64,000 nt of DNA, taken from contig NC_064759.1 of assembly GCF_011397635.1 (NCBI RefSeq), positions 15,086,428 to 15,150,427 on the forward strand, written 5' to 3'. Origin of the DNA: Epinephelus fuscoguttatus. Taxonomy: Eukaryota; Chordata; Actinopteri; Perciformes; Serranidae. Shown here piece after piece: positions 1 to 11,900 of the stretch. The notes beneath the pieces are model-generated. The model had not been told where the DNA came from. It saw only the letters and a program-made list of their open reading frames with translations, and searched no databases. The translations under genes were made by a program, and so were the position numbers. Each line of letters starts with the position of its first letter. Position 1 is the first letter of the stretch.

Positions 1-120
1 CAAGCTGTGGGGCAAAGATGATTTCACGTTCACTACGAGACAACAACAGCATGCAACTGCTTTCTGAAACAACTCCCTGAATCAAAATGTTTAGCATGCT
101 TCAGACAATTAGTTTCTTAC

Positions 121-2892
121 CAGGTGCAGCGATGATGAACCTGACAGCTTGTCTATGCCCATGGTAACACAGCTGAGCTGACGGCATGGTGCAATATGGG
201 ATGGAAACATCCTCTGATGCTGTAGATGGTCATTAATATGATTAATACTAGAACGAGCACATTTCTGACAATGTAAGATTCAAGTGCTTACACTCTCTGT
301 CTAAATAAAACTCACTTATGGATAATGGGACGGAGAAAATGGCACCACCTCCTGTGCCCACCCACAGACGGCCAGAGATGACTGTGAGAGATGAGATCTG
401 GAGCGGTGCGAGTGTCAGGAAGGCTTGGCCTACAGAGGGAGACAGAAGCATGTTAGCTGAGCTGCAGGGAACGAGTTTAAATCTGGGTGTCTAAAGGCAT
501 CAGACACTTTAATGCTGTTTAAGACATTTTCGAGGTAATTCATGATGAAATTTAAGAATGATTTTTGGACGAATAACCATTTTCTTATTCCAGCATTGCA
601 GGTAAGTATAAAGGTTACTATATTATGTTGGAATATGGTTTTTAGAGTCAGCGAGATTAATCTAAATTTTGCCAACAGGTACATGTAGGTATAAAGTAAA
701 AAGATGGTATTAGGTTCAGCGGTAGGTTTCAAGATTTGAAACATCAGAAATGTGGGCATTCACGCAGAAGATCTTAAAATCTAAGACTATTTAATGAATT
801 TTAAGGTCTAATATTTGTAAAACAAAACTGAATTAAAGACATCTTAAGACTTGTAAAAAGGACCTGCAGACACCCTGCTACACTCAAAGCTGCCTGACAC
901 AAACACATACAAAAAATGGTTTGTTTGGATTTTTTTAACTTAGGCAGGTTGACCTTTTGTCTGTTGATTATGAATTGTTTCCACACACCCACAGAGGAAC
1001 CTGCACATGCTCTTGAAGCCACAAGGGCTGCTAAAAATATAACAGTTTAACACATGCAAAGGTAAATTCACAAACACCACAGGCTGAAATTTCTCTCCCC
1101 AATAATAAAATCAAGAACAGAGAAACAAAAGGTAGTAACGACGACAAGATGTCAGCATCCAGCTATGACTATTAGTGTGAGCAGTGCTCCTTTGAGCTCA
1201 AACTGTGCTTGCTAACATTATAAGAAATGACTACACTATGATTAAACGTACTGTAAAACCTTAGATTCCACTAAATGTATTACTTCACATTTAAAAATGA
1301 TTTTTAACAAAAGAAAAAATTCAGTTTTAGTACCTAATGTTTTAGTGACCAAAGCGCTAAAATCGACTTCCTGTAGCGGCCGTCCTGTGGACCAGTCAAA
1401 CAGTCTGAGGATTGGGTCAAGCCGGCAGGATGCCCAAACACCGCTTCCACCGGCACACAGGAAACGGACCTGCTGCTCACTGCGCTCAGACACTGAGAAT
1501 GTTTGCTGTGGGGTCAGATAAGGAGATACGGTAAGTTCAAAGATGTACGTGAAAATTAGACGCTAACAATGTAAATAACACCGTCGTTTCTTACCTCAAC
1601 CTTCTTACTGTCAATGTCAACCATGTGGACTTTGTTCCAATATCCCACCCACAAGCGGCCACCTTTTGCAAGGCAGCAGCGAATGGGCTGCACAGGGTTT
1701 GATCCAAGAGGCATCAGTGAGTGTGACTGTAGATTCCACCCACCTGAAAATCACAGCATTCACTGCTTCGTTATTTGTCACTAAACATTAAAGGTCGACT
1801 CCATCTGTGGTTTTTTTCCCCAGTTTTTTTTTTTTTCCAAATGACACTACCCACTTAGCTGTTAGCAAATAGTTGTGACATAGGTTAGATTGAGGGGTTG
1901 TATGAGGTAATTATCCACAGTCAATGTAATATTTTTACCACTTAACCTTGCCGTCACACAGCCCTATCCCACCAGGAAGTGAAGCCCTTATATTGCTCTC
2001 TTCAAAGCCATCAGACTCCTTTGACAAAAACACTAATTTTTCATCGCTGAACACAGGAAGTCGCTGGTTAGCCGCTGCCTCGATCAATTAGCTTGTGTCA
2101 TTGTCTAAATTTGTGTCATTGTGTTACTTCCAGATCCAAACTAAAGTGATGTCCACAGCAGCATTGCTCAGCTTCCGTGCTGGCTAGCGGATCAAGGCTG
2201 AGACACACCAAACCAACCATCAAATAACTAGTGGCAACTAAAGCCAACTGTTGGGTCGCCTCATGTGGCCTGTGTCTCAGCCACAAAGTTGCACCTGAAT
2301 ACACCGCAGAGACTACAGCTAACTGCCAACTAGCACGTACATTCTGCGCCTGTGTGAGAGGAAATAACTCCCCATAGCGGCAGGCTGTGGTAGCCTGTAT
2401 TCGTCATTCAAAAAGGGAGATTGGAAGACCGACAGGGCAGATTCAAGACATCATTTGTTTGCTTTCTTCATTTTTTGTTTCTCTTCTCGTGCACCAAGCT
2501 GAACTGCCAATCTCACTGACAGACTAGTGACAACTGTGACACACCACACCACAAAAACTGTGACGACAGGCTCTCACTGATGGCTCGACACTGACAGACA
2601 GCCGACAGTCAGCCGGGTGTGTCAGGGCTTTTAGAGGGATATAGCTTATTTGGAGGATCGATAACACACAATTCTCAAAGACGGCTTGGGAAGAGGCACA
2701 TTAGGCAGACAGGGGGGTTTATATGTAGCAACCTCATCATTAGAAACCTACGGCAGGTCACGTGGGAAAAAGGTTTTAGGAGGGCTTAGGAAAATTGCAT
2801 TTTAATGCTGAAACATACGTACTTTGACCAAAGTTCAAGACCAAATGCTAGAACTTAATACATAAGAACAAAATGATATAAAAAACTCATGA

Positions 2893-2927
<35 letters not shown>

Positions 2928-5900
2928 CAATAATAATAATGGAGCTGCCCTTTAAGTTCTGTGACGAATGCACTGATTAACTGAGACTCTTTACCATAAA
3001 GAGAAGAACAGAGAGACATTACCTGAACTGTGTGAAAAAAATGCTAAAGTCCCATCAGCTAAACCAGCAATGACTTGACCCTGGGAATACCTGTCAGATT
3101 GAATCAACAAAAAGCAGCTTATTTTCAAAGATCTCTGGATGACGACACAAAGATAACTTAATGTTACATTATAATATACAATAATTAAATGCTAATAGTT
3201 AAATATGAATACAAATATGTTTCAAACAGAGCAGATGGAACTCACAAGAGCGAGTGAATGCCTTCTGAGAGAGAAACAGACTGCAGACAGCGCCTCCTGC
3301 CAGCAGAGGCTGAGTGTACCAGTATACTATGAGACAGAGAGAGAAACAAGAGGGGGATTAGAGTCAGAGTGCTTTGCCAACATGCATTTTACTCAGAGAG
3401 GGCGTCATCCAGCACACACTACCTTCCTTCCTGAGTTCCAATCCACACAGTTCCTGCAGTGTCACCTGACATAACAAGACCAGAGAGGAAAGGAAGTAAG
3501 CAGTGTTGATTTCCAAATGTTTCCAGTTATCAGTAAGGCGTAAGGGGATAATATGAGAACAATACACATTAGGAAAGTTGTCTTTAGGCAGCTGCTGCAG
3601 CCCATTGTACTGGCACTGACCTATGGGAGGCACAGCACAGAGGCAGAGGGCAGGAGCTGTGGGAGGGAGGCTGAACTGATCCAGTACTGTGTTGGACCGT
3701 GCTGGATCAATCACTGTAACATCGCTGCAGGAGGCGGGGCCAGAAACTACCCACACAGAACACTGGCAGAGAAGGACGAATATGGAGTTTGGAAAGATGA
3801 GCAACATGACACAACATGTCCATGGGTGGTGTTAGTTATGGTTGGATGGCATTGTACATGGTGATTAGAGCATGACTGCAGTTATTATTTAACCAGGATA
3901 ATGACAGACTCACCGTGGCCTCTCCTGAGATCTCAGGTGTGACTGCAACCGCACAGTTCAGCTGCAGAGAAAAATAAGTTTTGTTTAAATGTACCGGAGG
4001 CGTGACGTGAAAGGCTGCTAGGTTCTTGTTTTGAAGAGTTTTGCAGTGGAAAGATTTACCTTAGCTGTGGAGTCTCTGTGATCCAGCAGTCTGAGCTGCA
4101 TTAGGACAGGCACGTCCTTCGGCTCCGGGACGGGTTCTTGGGATTCCTACAATGAGGACAGATAATCAGCAGGATTGCAGAAATGTACACGTCCAGATAT
4201 TTTCATTGGTTTAGTTCAAGTAAATGCTAGATGGTAACATAAATGCACAATTCGCACACAGACTAATAAAAGCCAGATGAACAAAGAATGCTGCAGGAAT
4301 GAGTCCTAAAATGGAAAACGCTGAAATGAGTTAGCATTTTTGCACTTTCGGTTCCCTTGTCTTGGAGTTAATTGGTTTTTAGTTTCGTGCTTGAAGTAGG
4401 GTCTGTGGTTAATACAAGCTTTAAGAAGTATTTCACTGTCTGAGAGATGGTCTTTTCACAAAACTGGGCTGTCTATGCACAAGATATACTTTTGAAATGC
4501 GTGCTACATGAGCAGAGGAAACAGAGAAAAGGGGCTGTGGCATTCGCTTTTGCTCAAGAGGTAGAAAACCTACAACTACAAGGATGCACTGAGCAGGCCA
4601 ATAAACCCTCCTGCTGATTGGGAACGTAATGCCAGCTGCCCATCCCAAAGCAATATGGTGGCCAGCTGATAGCAAACAATCTCATATTACAGTTACAGAA
4701 GGAGTGTGTAGGATTTATTGGTATCTAGCGGTGAGATTATAGATTGCAAACAGCCGAAATTTCTCCCATGTGCCAAGTGTAAACTCGCAGTTAGAATTCC
4801 CTCAGTGTTCATTGTTCAGGAAGTTTTTACAATGTTTGGCTTGTTGCAGTCGGGGGTGCCAGCCCAGCACCTTACCTTTACCTGCTCACCTTTTGTCTCT
4901 GATAACATAAGATTCAGATATTTGGGAGGTTTTCAAGGAGAGCTGAATTTTCTGCAGAGGTCTCGTCATCTCCTTACAAATAACTGTTTTTTTCAATGCT
5001 GTTCAGCTCGTCACAAAGGGGCTATTAACTATGCTGGCTGACGTGAAAACACAAATGGCCCTGTCAAGTGTTTGGTTTGACCATTCTGGGCTACTGTAGA
5101 AACATGGGGATGCAACACGGCGGATTCCATGGACAAGGACCTGTTCTGTATGTATTTATAAACAGCTCATTCGAAGGTAACAAAAACACGATTCTTTTTT
5201 TCAGGAGACTATACACTGAAGAAAACATATGAATTATATAAATATTCTATTTCTGCAAATATATCCTCCTTAATTCTGCACACTGAACCTTTAAACAGTG
5301 CACCAAAACATGTTTCTGAAAACTGTTTTAGGCATGAAATAGGCAATACAGTAACAGAATCTTGGTTTACAGTGGTGGAAAAAAGTTTTCGGACACCCCA
5401 TGCATTTGTGAAATATTGCATTAAGAATCACTCTTAGGTCTTCAAGTTCAATTTCTTTTAGTACAGTCACAGCCAAAATACTAAATAAATCCTAAAAAAG
5501 CCATTAAAAACTTAAAATTGATTGGTTCCATAAAAATACATAAGAAATTTTGAGTATTGGGTCATTTTGGTACCAGTGATGAAGGTCGTTCTTTTTATTA
5601 AAAGACACAATTTTTGTTGCCAAGCTTCGTGTCTACATAAAGCCAGCACATTTGAAAGTTCTTCAGACACAAAAATGGCTAAAACAAGGAACCTAACGCA
5701 GGAAACACGCCTGAAGATAAAGATTCTCAGCCAGGAAGGGTACAGCTGCGGCCAGATAGCCAGGAAGTGCAGATGCAGTCCTTCAGCAGTTGGATACAGT
5801 CTGCAGAAATACAGACGAACCAACAGCTTGGAAGACAAACCAAGATCTGGGTGTCCAAGGGTTTCTTCAGCAAGAAATGACCGCATCCTGATCCGCATGT

Positions 5901-8900
5901 GCAGGCAGAACCGAATGACATCACAGGAGCTTCAGCAGTAGTGGTCAAACCAAACTGGTGTCCAGTGTTCCACCCGCACTGTGCGTGGCCGACTTTTAGA
6001 TCATGGCTTAAGGTCCTACAAGGCTATCAAGAAGCCCCTGATCAATGAGAGACAGAGGTTAAGCCGGCGTCGTTGGGCCCAGGCACACAAGAACTGGACA
6101 GCCAGGAATTGGAAGAAGATTTTGTGGTCAGATGAGTCCAGTTTCCAGCTTTATCTTCCTCCTACTAATGTGAGGGTACGCAGAAGGCCAGGCGAAGCAT
6201 TATCTCCAGCATGTACAGTACCTACTGTCAAGCATGGTGGAGGCAGTATCATGGTTTGGGGATGCATGAGTGCTGCTGGTGTTGGTCATCTCACTGTCTG
6301 TGATGGCACATTGAACACTGAACCAAGTATTGTACCATTCTCGAAACCCACATGCTCCCTTCTGTGCGTGCACTGTTCCGTCGAGGTAAAAACTGGATGT
6401 TTCAACAAGATAATGCCCCTTGCCACACATCCAAGGCCAGTAGAACTTGGCTGCAGGAGCACAGTATCCAGGTCTTAGAGTGGCCAGCTCAATCCCGGAC
6501 ATGAGCCCCATTGAAAATCTGTGGTGGATTATCAAAAGGTCTGTTTCAAAGCATAAACCAAAGAATTTAGAAGAATTAAAAGCAGTAATTCAAGAAGAAT
6601 GGGACAAGATTACCCCTCAACAGTGTGAAAGGCTCGTGGGGAACATGCCAGCCAGGATTAGAGCTCTATTACGTGCCAATGGCAGGACCACTAAATATTA
6701 ATTTGATGATGTGATGGTTTATTTATTTTTTGTTCAGTTTTGAACACATTCTCTGTTATTTGTTGACTTTGATACCGACAATGTTGAGAACTGACATATT
6801 GAAACTGTTAGTTTTGTTAGTTTTTCTTGTAAACAATAAACAAAAAAATATAATTTGTATTTGTTTCTATCTGTCTAATGCAGCCACACCTTTTGGAACA
6901 CAAAAAAGATTTTTCCACAAATACTTCATGATAATATTTGAGATTGTGTAAAATTTTAAGGGTGTCCAAAAACTTTTTTCCACCACTGTATATTTGATCA
7001 GCGCTGCCTAGCTTTATAGTTTGATTGGAATTTGGTCTGAGTTTGAGAGAGGGAGGAGGGTGCCCCTCTCTCTCGATCCGCTTCTATACACAAAAATGAG
7101 GAAGAACAATCTTTAGATCGACTGAATGAACAGGGAGATGTGGGTGCTGGTATGATGGGGTGAAGTTTACCACAGTTAATTTACACGTTCTACCTACATT
7201 GTTATGATACAAAGCTAGTCAAAATCTTTCAAGTATGTTGTTATGTTTTGTTCTATGGCATAAAATACGTCAGTAAATACCCCATGTATGAATTCTGAAG
7301 CATTTCCATGTGCAGCAACATTGAAGTCATGCCACCCACTATCCATCCCATGCATGCATCCCACTAGCTTTTGAGATGCTAACTTCCACATCAGCTTACA
7401 AAAAAGACATCAACCCTGCAGCATTCTGGGCCCATTTAAAATCATGTACTCTACAAAATTCCCACTCAGACTGCTGCATTCCTGTGTACCTATATGTGGA
7501 TTTCTGCTACCTGTGTGTTAGCCAGCGGTGTGCTCCAGCCGTGTATCTGCCGTTTTCCGAGTGAACCCCAGATGTGGGAGCGAATTTCTTTGTAGAGTTC
7601 TCTCCTCCTGACACGAGGGGAGACAGCAGCAGGAGAAGCAGATCTAGAGAGAATGCTTTTACTGTTAATCAGCTCGACTGAGCGTTTTTTAATGATTCGA
7701 ATTTGTTGCAAATAATGACAGAGCATATGAAAGAGTGACACGCCCAGAAACACTCGCTTACTCAGCATAAGTTTGACTGACAACCGGTGGAGACTCCAAA
7801 GGAGAGCGAGTGAGCGATGGAGAAGTTGGCAGGGCGAATATAGAGGCAGGAGGCGGGATTAAGGGCTCTCTGGACAGGCCGAACAAACGGTTGAACCTTT
7901 AATTAAAGAAAAAAAACACACAATATTTTATACAGACCATCAAAAACACCTGACTTCAGCATGTTACCAAATGTGCAGTTTTATTTCTACAGCTCCATGT
8001 TGTGTCCATGTGTGTAGCTTTACAGACAGGTTCAACATGAATCCAAAAGCCACAAAGGTTCTTCCCTCTCAGGCATGTACCGCTGTGCTAACACTGTTTA
8101 CCTTTTCAAACACTGAGGTTGCTTTACAGGATACTCAAGGAGCGGCCTGTCTGCCTTCATGTAACTCTTCTGAGCTCCAACTTTTGCATATTAAAGTTCA
8201 TCAAACTAAACGGACCTTTTAACTGTAGTTATTTCTGTGGCTATTTTAAAATCAGACTGCCACAACGCTACATTCCCACTGCTTTTATATTTGATATTTT
8301 AATGTGTTTATGGACTGCAAGCTGCCCTATCAACAGGAGGCCAAGGCAACCTGGCAAACCTCATATCTTGGTTATCCCAACTGTTTTTCTTACATAGCAT
8401 ATTTTTTCCATTCTTTGTTGGTTTGCTTCAAAGTTCCCCTCCAGACATGTTTTTAAGTATGTACAAATACTCTTCTATGATTAATATTTTGTTTCCCATA
8501 GTTCTCCCACTACAAAATTAAAAAAAAATATATCTGAAAAGGGTCTGGAAGCCCATCTACTGTTTCTTCCTCATTAAGAAATTCTGGATCTGGCCTTGCT
8601 CCCCGCCCAACAACCACTGCTTGCTGCTAAACAAAACATCTTAGAGATTCAGCCACACATATTTGAGTCTGTGTCAGAACCAGCTTCAGATGAGGAGCTT
8701 GTTGTGCACTCATATCAGCAAATAGCAGACAAATCAGCATGACAAGTGTAGTTAGCTGTATTTATTTGCTTGCAACTGGTAGCGGCTGACACAGTGTCAG
8801 TGGTCATAAAACGTACAATGTTACAGTGTGTTCACATTGTCACATTGTGATTACGTAATCTTACACCAAAGGTCTAATTAAAGTTTGCAGAAAGATGTAT

Positions 8901-11900
8901 TCCGTCTGGCTGAGATTTTTATATTGCTTGCTCGGTGTACTTTCAAATCTCAGACTTTGGGAAAGGAATGTGAAAACTCCTCTCTAGTGACAAACTTTGC
9001 ACAGATACAAGATGGTCACAGTAAAGTAAATATCAGACATTTTAGGGGACATAAACACATCCTGAGTAGAGGGGATCTTTAAAGTAATCTGTAATAACAG
9101 TTTATGAGCATCACAAGGCAGATTTACTATCTGTTTATCATCTGGCACACAGTAACACAGGAACCAGACACCCTCGGAGGCTGCACCAGCCAACATTCTG
9201 TAATGAGGACATTAACTCTACTGCAGTTATAACTGACAAGAGGGTGGGTATGCAGTATAATAAGACAAGACAAACACTTACTTTCTCCAAACACTCAACC
9301 TTTTGTCCTCTGTCAGCCTCTCCGCCTTTGTCGCTCTATCAAGAAGAAAAAACAAACGCTAAATCAGATAGGAGATTAAAAACCGGAAACACAACTGCAC
9401 AATCATAATTCTCTATCAAAACTGACATAGTGTATTTAAATATACTATGCTGGCTCAGTGGTCTAATTACCTGAGTGTCTGACTACGTCGTACAGCCTCC
9501 TGCAGCTCAAACAGACGCTGCTTGTACTGGTTCTTCTCCATGACCACACGAGCCATTTCAGAGCGAGAGAAGTGGCGCATGGAGGTGGGCAGAGAGGCCT
9601 GAGTGGAGAGATTCATGCTGTTTAATGTGGTGATCATAATTAACACAGTGAGGTTACTGAATTTAAAAAAGCTTTACAAATGTAGTGCTACTGCTGCTGC
9701 GTGATACAGTAAATTAAAATGATGAATAAACTCCTCTTACATCAGGATCCTCAGATTGGCATGCTTCCAGGTCTTTCCTAAGTCTATGAAAAATAGTGGA
9801 TATAAATCACAAAGTTAATGTATTGTTATTGTTCCAAAGAGACTGTGAATCAACAAACAAGACTATGATGGGAAAATATCTAGAACAATCTTCTCCACCT
9901 CTTTGTTTCCTCCTCCTTCTCCTTCATCCGCCCCTCCAGTCTTGAGACTGTTTCCTGAAGAGAGGTCACCTCCAGTTTGAGAGCTGACCGGTCGTCAGTG
10001 AGCTCGACTACCCGAGATATCAAGGCTTTGCGGGCAGCGTCTACTAACTCACTGAAAACAGAATCCGGAGTAAAAGATGAATAATTAAAGATTATGAGGA
10101 CAACAGTTCCAACAAATTTGTGACAACAGTATCTTCTATCTTTTATTGATTTGTTTGTACTGAAGCAAGAAACCAAAGTGTTTGGAAAATCCCCCGCATG
10201 CTGGACTAGTCATAATAAAGAGAGAGGATTAAATATAGGACTCACTGGGTGACTTTCAGTTCCTCATACTGAGAAAGAATCTCCTCAAACTGGTCTGCAC
10301 TGCCTACACAGAAAAGAAAGTGTGAAAAATGCTTGAACACACAAAGAACACTGAGAGAAGAATATATTTAATCCTCACTCACATCCAACAGGAAATGGCT
10401 ACATGAAAAGGTGCAAATCAGTAAAAAAGGAAGTAAACCTGAAACTAATGGCTTAAAGACGTTTTCACTGATGTACTTGCACTTCATGTTAGCAGGGTAT
10501 AAATAGTTTCTCACACCCTGATGTCTGTGACCACTTACTCTGTGCTTCAGTGCTGCACACAGCACAACACAAGCATTGTTTCTGCAAATGATAACTGGCT
10601 AATTCCTGGGGAGTTAGCATTTTGTAAGCATGAACTAAACCTCTGGTTAAGATGAAGTGAAAGTACATCGACCTTATTTGTGAAAAAGCTCTACGAATGT
10701 GTGACTTTACCTCTGATGCTGGCCCCTCGGTCAACGCTCTCCACATAATCCCGACTCAGCTCTGACAGCTCAGAGAACACAGAGTCATTGTTGCGCAGCT
10801 CCCACTCCATGCTATCATCATCCTCCTCCTCCTCCTCCTCCTCCTCCTCCTCCTCTTCCTTCTCATCCTTTTCCTGCCTCTCCCCACCCTCCACCTCTTC
10901 TTCTTTACGATCCTTCTCCTCTGCCTCCCTCATCTCGTCCTGCACGCTGGTCCCTCTTGGCAGCTCTTTGGCATTCAATTTAACCGGGGTGCTGATGGAG
11001 ATGCAAATGAAAGATAAGGAACGATGTGCTCTGCTGTGAACATGAGCTGAGGTGAACTTGGGTTTAGTTAATGACTACACATGCTTTTCACTGAAATCTC
11101 CATCTGACAAAATGTAGTTTATGGTTCCAGATTATTACCTTGCATTCATGCTGCCGTGAAATTGCCTCAGCTCGGGAGTGGAGCTTATGATGTCATTGAT
11201 AAACTCATCTGCAGCTGGCTTTACTACAGTGTCGATCACCTTTTCCTTCTTTGCTACTAGATCTTCCAAACAGGGAGGACCAGACTGTGAATGTGGTCTC
11301 TGAATTATCTGGGAAAAAGAGAAGGAAACAACAGCTACTTCTCTGCCAAAACTGTCTTTAAAAATAGTTTGAAATATGTGTAAAGAGAGAATTTGTTTAC
11401 CTTTTCATTCACACTGGATTCTGATGGGACATGATTGGATGGAAATTCAGCGTTCTTGGGACGCAGATGATTCCTAAATACAACATGCAACATAACACAG
11501 TTAGGACAATTCAATTAAACAAACAGTTTCAATCTTTCAAAACATTTTGCAACACTTTCTTGCAGCATTCTTAACATCACTGAATTATAGCCTGCAACCT
11601 TTGATCAAAACCTACCAACAAAAGCTATTTTATATTTAAAATTACCATTATATACCTTTTTTTTCAAGACAAAGGCTCAAGATAAAATTATAGTTTTCTT
11701 GCTAACAAGTTAACCACCTTATATAAAAGTCTTAAAACCAATAAAACATGAGAATTTTTAAGTGCTTTCCCAAGCATTGCTGAAAAGCAAAACTCAATTT
11801 ACATTTGCAGACTGACATCTTTTAGTTACATAACGTACATACTGTACTTCGTATACTACTAAAAGGTAAACAGAGACACTGCTATGTTATTCAGTTGTTA

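Noticed and set aside
10788-11039. Plus-strand frame encoding a long serine run
   Set aside because: It is the antisense of the acidic glutamate-coding exon of the JIP-family gene; the run comes from the (CTC)n repeat.
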